DNA of 64,000 nucleotides, taken from Diphasiastrum complanatum (Eukaryota; Streptophyta; Lycopodiopsida; Lycopodiales; Lycopodiaceae). Below the pieces are notes generated by a model. The model worked only from the letters and a program-made list of their open reading frames with translations. It was not told where the DNA came from and ran no database searches. This document shows positions 1-10,299 of the stretch, one piece after another; positions within the stretch are counted from its first letter, which is position 1, and every line of letters begins with the position of its first letter. The stretch lies in assembly GCA_029204225.1 (NCBI GenBank), contig CM055099.1:40497131-40561130 (forward strand), in the 5' to 3' direction. The position numbers and the translations under genes are program-made.

Positions 1-410
1 TGAACCTTGAGATGACTCTTAAGATCCTTTTCATAATGCTCCTTCTTGATGGAAATCCGAGACCTCCATGTCTCATAATGATCACAACAACTATGACCAT
101 ACAATATGCAATTCCTATGATTATCAAGATTACTTATGCTAGTAACATAAGTCCAAAAATCAGCACAACTTGGCATGATTTTTTTAATATTGAAATCAAA
201 AGGTATTTCCATCTCAATAAGGCTAACTACTTGCTTATGGATATAAGTGTCCACTTTGGATATTTCACTTATTCTCATAAGAAGTTTACAACTTGTCTTT
301 AAGATTGAAAACTTACAATTTTCATCTTTATGGACGAACATATCATTTATGATCTTATTGAAACCAAAAGATCCTACATTATGAAGATATTTCCATTTCC
401 TTGACTTCAT
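1..410 (-). CDS. Unrecognised open reading frame, partial, runs off left edge
   Basis: Reading the minus strand from ATG at 410-408 there are 136 codons with no stop to the window edge, which is long for DNA this AT-rich. I do not recognise the protein. Its second half is clearly related to the translation of 14,010-14,290 on the plus strand: shared blocks include CKLL.R, SK.DTYI, a W.S/T block, NLD, LYG/FYG and DH.E.W. It is therefore part of a dispersed, formerly coding repeat and not a unique gene. The ATG is only the first in frame; the true start could lie in the broken frames just upstream (413-1120). It could be a transposon-encoded accessory or gag-type protein, but no zinc knuckle or catalytic motif is visible here. 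Confidence is for the frame being biologically meaningful, not for any function. Confidence 0.45.
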   Translation of the reverse strand, partial: MKSRKWKYLHNVGSFGFNKIINDMFVHKDENCKFSILKTSCKLLMRISEISKVDTYIHKQVVSLIEMEIPFDFNIKKIMPSCADFWTYVTSISNLDNHRNCILYGHSCCDHYETWRSRISIKKEHYEKDLKSHLKV

Positions 411-412
411 AT

Positions 413-1120
413 CTAATGTAAGCTTACAAGGAAAACATACTTTGCTATTTTTAAGGCATCACACTTAACTAGTATTGGCTTAATCCACATTTGAGATACA
501 AAAATCTCTTCAAAGCAAAATGGTTCTTCATAAGTTGACATGAGAGCGTAAATGAAACTATTTTCATTTTGTGATTGCTCCTCATTCTTGATTGATTTCT
601 CTTGGATCATAACAATAAGTTTGAACTTATCTAAAGTTCCAAGCAAAATACTTATCAAGGACATGAAATAAATCCAAGTTGCTTTCATGAAAGTGACATC
701 TATCTTTGCATCTTAAACCAAACAATGCACTTCCAAATGAGAAATTTCAAAAGATTTGACATGTGTTGTGATGGACTCTTGAAGACAATTCTTGCAAGTC
801 CTTGTGAGACTCCAAGTCTCATTCACCTTTCCACAAAGGAAACACCTTTCCTTGGATTTGTCCTTCTTGTATTTGCATTTCGAACTTGAAGCTCCATCCT
901 TCACCTCGGCCCCCTTGCTTTGGTTCTCCTTGGATGGATTGGTCTTCTTTTTGTAGTATTTTGAGGAAAAATATCCTCCCTTCCCAAAAAGGTTGCACTT
1001 AAGATCCTTACTTGTCTTCAATAGAATGCCATCTATTGATGTCATGTGAAACAAGACTTGTGATATGATTCTACAAATGTAATTTGTGACGCTTAAGTGA
1101 CTAGATTTGAACATATTCAA
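413..1120 (-). pseudogene. Degenerate lysine-rich fragment with a cysteine cluster, possibly gag-like
   Basis: Two adjacent minus-strand frames (1120-713 and 688-413) lie just upstream of the open frame at 410-1. The first has a lysine/serine-rich stretch followed by CFLCGK and further C residues (CKNC), loosely like the basic linker and zinc knuckle of a retroelement gag, but the CCHC spacing is not preserved. The second has no recognisable motif. Given the neighbouring repeat-family frame, both could be parts of one decayed mobile-element protein. This is an inference from composition and position only; these could equally be chance frames. Confidence 0.22.
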
Positions 1121-2749
1121 TAATCTAGAAGGATCTACAAAAGATCTAGCTCACAAACCTAACATCTTTGAAAAATTGAATATAAATCATCGATAATAAG
1201 ATGCAAATCCCAAAAATTCTCTTAAATGTCGCAAAGTTTTCGCTTTGACCGATTTGTAATAGTTTGATAACAGCCTATTTCACAAAGCTTAAAAAGTAGA
1301 CATCTAGAGATTCACAAAGATCTCAACCATGCATGAATACTCAAATATGGACTCCTCCTCATTCTAGACATCCAATGGGATCACAACTTGACCCTCACAC
1401 TCTCACAAAGAAAGTTGAATAGAACTAATTTGAGTTTCATACATACTATGTCAATTTTTGCTCAATAAATTGAATTCATTCACACCTATTGGATTCCACC
1501 AAAGACTCTACCTCTTAAGAGTTGGAATGAAATTCAAAATCAAAAGTTGTGATTATTTTCACTAAGATATTGTGCTTCAAAGAGCTAATGCTACTTAGAA
1601 AGATTTGATCACATAGGAGAAGACAAACTCTCCACCAATACCAACACAAAATGAGCTTCTAGATCTTGCCCTCTACAAAGGAAGGAACTCTTAGAAACTT
1701 GGATCTCTCTCTACACATTTGCCATACACACCTCAATGACTCTTTTCAAGCCTCACAAAGACTCAAACATATTGAGTAGGGTTGAACAATGTGATTTGGA
1801 TCTCAATCTCATTTCTAGAACTCTCAATTGAAGCCAATCTATGTCAAATTCTACAAAAGATTTGCATAGATGCTATATATGCACTAGAAACTCTCAAAGG
1901 TTTCACTTGGAGGACATATCCAAGGATGTTTTCTAGCAAATTGATGCTTCTAAACTTGACCCTATCACTCTTGAACAAATCTAGAGTGATGGTACAATGG
2001 ATTTCAACCTCTTACCTTGCATATCACTCCTTAATCTATGATTTGGCAATATCTCTCTCAACTTTGACATGTACTCAAAAAATCAGAGAAACACATTTAA
2101 TGCACCTGAATCAAGCTTCAAATTAAATTATTTGGATGATCAGTGATCGTAGCATCACCGTATGCGTCTATTATATCCATATTTAAATATTTTCCATATT
2201 TTGATTTAGCATCGTAATTCCCATACTTTGCCAACACTTTATCTTCAATGTACACATTTTCTATACCTACATGTATATCTTCTATGTAGACCTATGCCAC
2301 TGCGTCAACCAACGCAAGTAGCAGTGGATGCAGAGGTGCAACATACGTTTTGTATCAGCTTCATTCTCTTGTGTACTAATTCTTTATCCAAAAATTCTAA
2401 TTGTTTTTCATTATCAATATCCAGGTTACTACTACCAACATGGACACTTGTCGATGTAGAAGAGAAAGTTCTAGAAATCATGGCACTTGAAGCTACTTTT
2501 TTGTCAACCAACTCCTTTTACATGTCACAGAATGCGGATTTTGTATTTGGCATAGAACAAAGCAAACATTCAGTATCAATGAACGCTTCAATTTATAACA
2601 CATTGTTTGCGTCCAAGAACTATGGACATGTATACAACGATATTTTAGTATGCGTTATCGACATGTTTTGGTGCCACATGTCACCATCGTAGGTGGGCAC
2701 ACGTCACCATCCTAGGTGGTCACGTGTCGGTGGCAGAACCGTACTTGAT
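1121..2749. other. No recognisable gene
   Basis: AT-rich sequence with only short, unconvincing frames on both strands. No LTR end, primer site or protein motif was recognised. From about 2,680 it probably belongs to the upstream part of the LTR annotated next, but the outer LTR boundary could not be fixed. Confidence 0.4.
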
Positions 2750-3048
2750 GGGACCCACTATGTTATGCCTATATAGTGACAGGATTTCCCTTTTGCCATT
2801 CACTTAGTTTACCTGGGAGTTGGTGGATGGAGAGCACGTGCATTAGCTAGGATGTATCTCCAGGCCAGGAGATGTGCGCTAGGGAGAGCCAAAGGCAATG
2901 GCTGGTTGTATGGGACGCTAGTTATTGATCAGACATGTGATGTCGATAGCTCCAGTGCACGGGGGTGGGTCGGCTGTGACCCTATGGATGGGTGGATAGG
3001 GTGTGTGTCAACCTTCAAGGCAATCAGAGATCTAAGGGAGTTGTAACA
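2750..3048 (+). repeat. 5' LTR (3' part) of gypsy A
   Basis: This segment is repeated at 6,704-6,972 with scattered substitutions, starting at GGGACCCACTA. It contains a TATA-like CCTATATAGTG near 2,770 and ends in TTGTAACA, with the primer binding site two bases later. The outer (left) LTR end is not resolved because the right copy is truncated there. A short frame over each copy (from 2,852 and from 6,806) is only the repeat being open in one frame. Confidence 0.75.
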
Positions 3049-3050
3049 TT

Positions 3051-3062
3051 TGGTATCATAGC
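3051..3062 (+). other. Primer binding site, initiator Met-tRNA type
   Basis: TGGTATCATAGC differs by one base from the common plant retrotransposon primer site TGGTATCAGAGC. It lies two bases after the LTR end, as expected for minus-strand DNA priming. Confidence 0.8.
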
Positions 3063-4355
3063 TGTGACTTCCTTTACGGGTGTACACGTTCCCTTTATCG
3101 CTTTTGCGGTTTGGTATTTCTTTAAATGAAATGTGGATGTTTGGTTCATAACCTTGTTCAAGTTTTTGAGAAGGTTGGCTTTTGGATAAAAGTTTGGTTT
3201 TTTTTTAAACTAACTCTCCAGGTTGACTTTTTTTTTTTTACCTTATTTAAACCTTCATTTTTTTGGTTTATAAAATAAAGAAAAGTTGTAACCTTACCTT
3301 TTCATAACTTCAGTTGTGTTACTTACCTTATTAAAAAGCATGGTTGTTTATAGCTTTGCAATGGTTTAGAAATCCTTTTAAACATTGTGTTTAAAGTATA
3401 GGATTTTGTTTCTTTTGATGTAACCCCCCTAAGGAAAAAAAGAAATAAAAAAAGAGTAGAGTTGGGACCAACGTTGTGGGCCAGAGGCCCCGCGTTGGAT
3501 CCTCTTTTTCTTTCTATTGGTACGGATAGGGGGGTGGAGGGGTAATTACTTTTCCCCTTTTTAACATGGTCCTCGCTGCAGCGCAATTCAGGCTATTGGA
3601 GTGGGGAGGGAGGTCGTACTTCCTCCTCACCCATCTTTACCCATCTTTTCATGACAATTGATGTGACACTAGTGTAGAGGGAGGGGGGGGGGGGGGGAGG
3701 GAGTATGCTTCCCCACGGGCCACTTGGTTTTTCACAGTTTGTTTTTTTAGAACCAAAGATTTCAAAGCCATGGTTTAAAAGAAACAAGTAACTTAAGAAA
3801 TAAGTTTTAAAACTTATAACTTAAGTTGAAACAAAAAAAACTCGAAACTAGAAATATTAAAGAGTTTATGAAAAATCTTTGTCAACAAAAGATTAAATGA
3901 AAGCTATTTTTTGGTAAATTGTCCTTGAAGTTTGTACTTCTCCTTCCTCTCTGTACTGGCAGATCTCCAAAGCCTTGGAGAGGAACTGAGGTAAGTAGGG
4001 GAAAGGAGATAGGAGAGGGAACTTAACCAAATTTTTTAATCCTTTTGGAGTCCATGCACCATGTGGCACCCTTTGGTGGTCACACGTGGTGAGAAAGGTC
4101 GAAGGGACAAATGGGGCCTTTCTTGGGCCCCACTTGTCCTTTTTGCATGGAGGAAGGGGAGAAGCTTAGGAGAGGGGGTAAAGGAGTGTACGTTCATATT
4201 CCTTCGCCCCATTTTCCCAAGTTGTTTTTGAGTGTTCCATAAGCTCAAGTTAACTTATTTGTTGGGCTTTTGTGCTATAGGTGCCAATTTTTAACGATTT
4301 GGACACCATTGCTTCTCGTTTTTCCTCTAATTTTTTCTTACACTTTGTTGTTGCC
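3063..4355 (+). other. Untranslated leader of gypsy A
   Basis: About 1.3 kb between the primer site and the gag start. It contains no convincing frame, several T-rich runs and a 15-G homopolymer at 3,683-3,697. No other feature is recognised. Confidence 0.5.
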
Positions 4356-5414
4356 ATGGACACCCCTATGGATGTTACCGAAGCTCCAAGTCTCGCGAGG
4401 ACTTGATATGGAGCAAATGACGCATGCGATAAATCTGTTGCAAGAATAGATTGTCGACATGCGCTCTAAACATGAACGGGCGGAGACCAAGTTGAGGGCT
4501 ATGTCCCAATCTCGGAAGACACTCCTCAACTCGTTGTTTACCCCGGAGTTTTTTACTGGGGAGAAAAAGGACAGACACCAAGACGTGGTTTCGGCTTGGC
4601 TTGATCGATGGACATCCCATTTTTGCATGCACGATCTGTCAGACAACTCCCAGATTGTGACTACAATTATGTTTTTACACGGTAAAGTGTATTCATGGTG
4701 GCAGAGTCTTAAGGAGTGTGCTACAGTCCCATCTACTTGGGATGATTTCCAAGTAGCCTTTAAGGCCGCCTATATGCCAGTCCTTGACAATTTTGAGTAT
4801 TATCGTCGATTTGCTACATTGCAAATGGAAACGAAACCCTTGGATGTCTATTTGCAAGACTTCCAAGAATTTGCTTCACGGTTTGTTAACAACATTGATG
4901 GAGTTCTCCTTAAGCTGCATTTTATTTTGGGCTTGCCCAAAGAGTATTAGTTGGAGGTCTGCCACAATTCCTCAAGGATGCCGTTCGTTTCACTCGAATT
5001 TTCAACGATATGCACACAATGGCCCGCAAAGAGCAGCAGAAGCTTGAATCCAAGGACAAACCCTCTTTGGGCCCTTCCTTTAAAAAGGGCAAAGAGAGAG
5101 TTGTTGATGAAGCTTCCCCTTCGGGAAAGAAAAAGAAGCGTCCTCGGTTGGAGAGAGCTGACTTTGACAAGGCCAAAATCGGCGGGTTGTGTTTCTCCTG
5201 CATGGAGAAGGGGCACCTTTCTAGGGACTGTCCAAAGAAACTAAAGAATGGAGACCACTCTTTCAAGGCTCCAAGTCATTCTTCCATTTCTTTTATTGAT
5301 ATATCTTTCATGGATGAAACTGTATGTAGTAATTGTTGTTTTAATACTACGACCTCACGACCTCATTCAGATGAGTGGGTTTGTAGGCAGCCAACTCGTG
5401 AATATATTGTTTGA
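4356..5414 (+). pseudogene. gag of gypsy A with CCHC zinc knuckle
   Basis: The likely start is ATG 4,356, in frame with a short N-terminal peptide before a frameshift; the main open part is 4,459-4,950. This encodes the retrotransposon gag fold, with a W.S.W. start of the conserved core, WW in the middle and an F...Y.P block followed by the final helix ending GLPKEY. A frameshift at about 4,950 leads to a lysine-rich linker and one zinc knuckle, CFSCMEKGHLSRDC, near 5,190. Gag packages element RNA in virus-like particles. At least two frameshifts and a TAG near 4,450 make it non-functional. Frames on the other strand here are shadows. Confidence 0.75.
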
Positions 5415-5703
5415 CGATGGTTCTACTCACAATTTTATTAATGCTAAGTTGGTGTAAAAGCTGCAGTTGGCAACCACACCAAGTGACCACAAGTACGTGG
5501 TTAGGATGACAGCTGGTGGGGAGCAGCAAGTTTGGGACCAGTTTGTCCTCCACCTGCCATTGAAGATTCAGAACTACGTAGATAGCTTGTCTTTTCATAT
5601 TATAAATCTTAATAAGGTAGATTTAATCCTAAGCAAGGAATGGTTTTATGCTAGGAATGAGTCGTTAAAAAAAAATTATGTTTCCAGATATCGCGGACAT
5701 TAG
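5375..5703 (+). pseudogene. Retropepsin-like aspartic protease of gypsy A
   Basis: The frame around 5,375-5,457 carries ILFDDGSTHNFI, the active-site loop of gypsy proteases (D-D/S-G-[AS/ST]-H-N-F). After a stop at about 5,457 it continues with a Y.V...GG..VW strand and an L.VD.IL..EW.Y block near 5,640, the usual end of the domain. The protease matures the gag-pol polyprotein. It is broken by the in-frame stop. The DNA then jumps to integrase sequence without RT. Confidence 0.7.
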
Positions 5704-6700
5704 GGCCCAAATCTTGCATGAGTGCCACAATAGCCTTAGGGTGGGACACCCTGGTATACAAAAAGGACACTTGAACTTATTAAGAGAGAATTTTATTGGC
5801 CAAAAATGAAAGGTCATGTCGAGGCTTAGCTCAAAAGTGTGAACAATGCGAAGTGAACAAAGCGGAAAGACTCAAAGCAGCTACTCTGTTACATCCATTG
5901 AATTCCCAGTAAGAAGTGGGAAAGTATTTCGATGGATTTTGTGGTCGGACTTCCCAAGTCTAGGAAGGATCACGATGCCATTTGGGTAGTAGTTGTCAGG
6001 CGTACCAAAATGGTGCAATTATTTCAAATCACTGTCAAAGCTACGGAACTTGCTCAACTCTTCGTTGAAAAGTTGTTCAGGTTGTATGGTTTACCGAACG
6101 TTATTGTTACTAATCGTGATTCCAAGTTCACTGGCAAATTCTGGCAGACAATCTTTGAGAGACTGGAAACTACCTTAAGTCTTTCGTCTACGGATCACCC
6201 AAAAACCGTTGGTTAGACCGAACGTGTCAACCAGTCGACGGAAGATATGCTTCGCGCATATGTTCCCAGGCGACAATCAGATTGAGAAAAGTACCTTCCA
6301 ATGGTTGAGTCCGCATACAATAGTATGAAGCATTATGCCACTGGTTTTAGTCCTTTTATGCTCTTGTGCGGCTATAGGCCTCGTTCTCCTATCTCCGTTG
6401 GACTCAAGGGTCTCAAGGTGCAAGCTACAGCGGATTTCTTGCATGATATGCAGGAAATGTTGAAGTTGGCTAGGGAAAGCATTAGATCGGCTCAGGATCC
6501 TCAAGATCGAGCCCAATTCTATGCTAACCAAAGCCGGTCTCCTCGAGAATTTGAGATCGGTGATTGGGTGTATCTTAGAATCCCAAGGACTCTAAGACAC
6601 TTCGAACGGAAAAATGTCCAAAGTTATCTCCTCGTTATAACACGGTCCTTTCAAAGTTGTTAACAAATTGGTAGGGTTGCATATCGACTAGAACTTCATG
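5704..6700 (+). pseudogene. Integrase of gypsy A
   Basis: HPGIQK near 5,750 and a CEQC...VNKAERLKA block mark the HHCC zinc-binding domain, broken by several stops. From 5,932 the catalytic core follows: MDFVVGLPK (first Asp), VTNRDSKFTG (second Asp) and HPKTVG-stop-TERVNQ (Glu). The stop at 6,214-6,216 is a TAG where the family has CAG (Gln). A further frame at 6,301-6,663 gives the YN...H..TG.SPF block and a GD.V.LR strand, ending in a broken GPFKV motif at about 6,645. The chromodomain is absent. Integrase joins element cDNA to the host genome; this copy is dead. Confidence 0.8.
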
Positions 6701-6703
6701 TTT

Positions 6704-6972
6704 GGGACCCACTATCTTATGCCTATATAGTGGTGGGATTTCTCTTTTGCCATTCACTCAGTCTACCCGGGAGTTGGTGGATGGAGAGCACGTGTATTAC
6801 CCAGGATGTATCTCCAGGCCAGGAGATGTGTGCTAAGGAGAGCCAAAGGCGATGGATGGTGGTATGGGACGCCAGTTATCGCAGGAGGCTTGATCAAGCA
6901 TGTGATGTCGATAGCTCCAGTGCATGGGAGTGGGTCGGTTGTGACCCTATGGATGGGCGGATATGGTGCATC
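6704..6972 (+). repeat. 3' LTR fragment of gypsy A
   Basis: Second copy of the 2,750-3,005 sequence, truncated at both ends. On the left it is fused to the integrase C-terminal region without a polypurine tract. On the right similarity stops at about 6,972. Divergence from the left copy is visible by eye (many substitutions and a small insertion near 6,885), so the insertion is old. Confidence 0.75.
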
Positions 6973-7599
6973 GTCACTGGTTTATGTTCTTAATAAGAAA
7001 TCAGCAGTGATATGCATCTATTCCGATTATTTTCAGACATGCGATTCTAATAATGCATGTGAAGTCTTGAGGACTTTTGCCAAGCAAATGTCAGGTTGAT
7101 TTGTCATTTGTTGTAGATACTTGTTTACTGCCTTATGGGATTCTGATTTATGGTGGACGTTGTTGAAAGTATAATAATGTGTTTTGTTATCTTTTTTGCT
7201 ATTGCATCCTTCCTAGGGTTACAGCAAGAAAAGTATAAAGAGAACTATTTTCAGCTTTCCCCACTTGAAGAATATTCACGCATTTGTGGAAATCATTTTC
7301 CTTTGTATGAACCCTGCTTACCACAGAAAGCTTGTACACCCTTTTGCCCATTGAGAAGATGTCTGGATGAGTCTAGCTAAATTGGGTCTACAAGCATAAC
7401 AACATCAAGGCATTCAAATTGTGAGGATGTCTTGATTGGGCTATAAAAATTTACATGTTTTTCAGAACTCTTGATTTATCGTTTTGTATTTGCGCTAAAG
7501 TTTTATGCATGTGTATCTATGAAACCTGTTCTGACCCTTTTGGGTCGGAACATAAGTACGGTACATTCAGAACGTACTGGGTCGGAACATTTGTTTATA
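6973..7599. other. No gene; small hairpin at 7,528-7,551
   Basis: No coding feature is seen. At 7,528-7,551 two near-perfect 10-base arms (GTTCTGACCC / GGGTCGGAAC) flank TTTT. A related hairpin occurs at 59,518-59,539. Confidence 0.4.
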
Positions 7600-8760
7600 A
7601 AAAATTCTGACACTTTGCTAACAAACTGAGATCCTCGTGATGCACCCACAGGAGGCCATTTCGTCAGGACCAGATCCCTTGCTTACCACAGTCGCCTCTT
7701 TTTGCAATTCTTTAATCTTAGGCACCTCATACAAATCGTTGTGCGACTGCTCTAAAACTTCTGCTATAAGCTGCATTGCTGGGCTTCGCGGTGCCTTACG
7801 TTACGATGTTTCTTCTTTCCGTCCTCCCACACTTGTTGAACTTCATGTCCGCTTTTGGATGTGCTGTCACTTGATGATTTATTGTCTTTCTCTTCATATT
7901 GTGTTGCCCTTTCATGTTCACTTTGATTAAACTTTTTAGCTGATCCCTCTTGCAACATGCATATCATCTGCATTTCTTCAGTACTTTCACCAACTTATTT
8001 CCCAAGTGGCTGTTTCTTTCTAGCAATGTCAAAAGCTCTTTTTTAACGTTCTCAAGCTCACGTTTTTTGTGTTGCAAAGTTTCAAAATCAGCTTGTTGTT
8101 TACGTGTGGGATCTATAGTGTGTGCTTGGAGTGAGGCCTTCATGAACTTGGATTTCAAGTTCACCTTTTCCTTGAATAATTTTTTCGATTTTCACTTTTA
8201 GCACGATTCCAGATGCTGTGAGTAGCCTATATTCATTGATTCTTGTGTCAGATTCAATTTCCAACCTGCTTTTCTCTTCCTGAAGCTACTGTTGCCTCAA
8301 GGATTTTTTTAACATCTCGTTTTCAGATTACAAATCAAGAACTTGCTTCTTGAACGTGGAGATCAAGTTTCAAAGAAATTTCCTCATTTAAGACAGCTTC
8401 CTCGTTTGTTATTTTTAAAAATTCGTTTTTAGGTTTATCCATCAACAGCAGTGTAAGTGACATATCCTCCTGCAATCTACTATACAGATCCTGCCTTTTC
8501 CGTATCTCTAAATTGAGAGGTGAACGCTTAATTGCTTGGCCACTAATGAAATTTATCTCTGCTGTTTTAAGAACTGGCTATTCCTACTTATGGAAGTCGA
8601 AACCGTGCTCATGAAAGTCGAAATCAACCTCAGGTTTCTGCCTTGAAAAACGTAGCAAAGCTTCCAGGATTACGGTGCATAGTTCAGCGTTCAATTGTTT
8701 GAAACCTATGAAACTCAAATGCTGCTCTTTATAAAACCCGAAATAAGCCTCAAGAAACAC
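7600..8760 (-). pseudogene. Decayed coiled-coil protein fragment
   Basis: On the minus strand a series of frames, linked by several frameshifts and stops, translates as charged heptad-like sequence rich in E, K, L, Q and R, typical of a long coiled coil. The clearest pieces are 8,164-7,964 (includes LQHKKRELENVKKELLTLLE) and 7,973-7,764 (hydrophilic, ending HREAQQCSL). Upstream near 8,510-8,400 is RSPLNLEIRKRQDLY followed by an acidic helix; downstream near 7,750-7,650 the frame continues with AEVLEQSHNDLYEV. Such text is not expected by chance on one strand over 1.1 kb, so I read it as a pseudogene or captured gene fragment. The parent (for example a kinesin tail or other cytoskeletal protein) cannot be identified. 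Plus-strand frames here are shadows. Confidence 0.4.
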
Positions 8761-10259
8761 AATTCTCTTGAAGTGCTAGATGCCTACACTTGTCTTGTTT
8801 TCGTTTCTAAATTGATACAATGTGCTGAATTTATGATTATTTTTCTTCTTCCCCTCACTTTCTCGTGCTGTTGTCTTGTTATTGTTCCTATTTTCTTGAA
8901 TACTGCCAGTCACCTACCTATTTGTACTACAAGCAGCACTTCTCAATCAGGTTCATATTAGCAGAATCACTATTACGATAGCAGAAACATGAAAGATCAG
9001 AGGGAACTCTACAATTTTTTGGGTCTTCCGGCTACAATCAAATCAGAAACGTAACATGGTGAAACTTTTATCAATTACTATATTCAGTTTCAGACGACGT
9101 TTGCAAATTGAGAAACTGTTCTTCAAAAAAAAATCATGCCATCCTAAATGCATAAGTAGCTTTTAATATGTGATAAAATAAATGTTATTGACAATCCATG
9201 TATAGTTACATAAATCACACACAATAGTATGTAACTGAAAAATGATTTAAACTATGCAATCAGAAAATTCAAAATTCAGATGATATAAATATTTTTGAAT
9301 TAACACAATATACTAAGCCTCTGAATATTTTTGTTCTTCTTTAATGTCTCTGTATTTCCTGACTTATGAATATGTTTCTTGATCACTTAAACTAATTTTT
9401 TTCTAGATTCTGATTTTTGTTGCAATTATTTCCAACAAAGTTTCTATTCTGTAGGCATAGGATAACTTTTTAAATTCAGTGGCATTGAAACAAAAGTAAA
9501 ACAGTTTCCTTGAGCTACTTTTCCAAATATTGAACTCAGAGCCAACTTCTACTTCTTTGTTCAAATTCATGAATAACTGTTGTACATAAATCAATCCAAC
9601 AAATATTTCCTAAAACAGAATATATTACAACAACCATATTTTACTGTATTAAAATATTGAAAAAAGAAAACAAAATTACCAAAAACTTCTTATCAATATG
9701 GACACCTGATAGGACATTATATTGAAAAATTTGTCCAACAAACACCAACATTATTCAAAAAACATATTATCAATAAATTCCAAACAAAATTTTCTACTGT
9801 AATGAAAAACGAATGTATTTTATATCGATACAAAAAGCATCCAACAACAACAAATACATAAACAATACACATATCACAAATATAAACAACTCTTCTCAAA
9901 AAGGCAAACTCAACAAATAATATTGGATGCACGATCTATTGTTAGTCATTAAACAATTAATTTTACAACACCTTACGTTATCAACAAAACAACTAATGAC
10001 TCAATTCTTACATATGTTTCCTGATGCGACATGTTCAAAAGCTAGTATTTTGAATAGAATCACACACACTCGACATATACTATGCAACAAACCAGAACCA
10101 AAAAATTGCAAACAAACAACTAACAATTAGACAAATAAACAATTTCACAATTTTAATTCGATTTTAACAAAATACTACGAACATATTGAAGATACTCCTA
10201 TTTATACATGTATTAGTTGTGAATCCATCTGCTTTTGTTCCCAAATTCACATTGCAAAT
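8761..10259. other. No recognisable gene, strongly AT-rich
   Basis: Long AT-rich stretch with only short frames. It directly precedes the Helitron-type coding remnant and may be its decayed upstream part, but no motif was seen. Confidence 0.4.
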
Positions 10260-10299
10260 CTTGGAAACATAAATTTCATTGAAACATTGAAAACCATTC

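Larger units (their letters stand above)
2750..6972 (+). mobile_element. Ty3/gypsy element A, internally deleted and decayed
   Basis: Flanking LTR copies (2,750-3,048 and 6,704-6,972), a tRNA-Met primer site at 3,051, a long leader, gag, aspartic protease and integrase remnants are all in plus orientation and in gypsy order. The reverse transcriptase and RNase H that should sit between protease and integrase are missing: protease-type sequence ends near 5,700 and integrase zinc-finger-type sequence starts immediately after. The right LTR joins directly to the integrase C-terminal region, so the chromodomain, polypurine tract and LTR start are also deleted. Several frameshifts and stops interrupt gag and integrase. 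The element cannot be autonomous. It resembles gypsy E at 45-47 kb. Confidence 0.85.

Noticed and set aside
2305-2692. Overlapping frames on both strands at 2,228-2,692
   Set aside because: Both are short with no recognisable motif and no family support; I could not distinguish them from chance.
2852-3046. Similar short frames beginning MYLQARR at 2,852 and 6,806
   Set aside because: They are translations of the two LTR copies of gypsy A, not genes; the second diverges by frameshift halfway.
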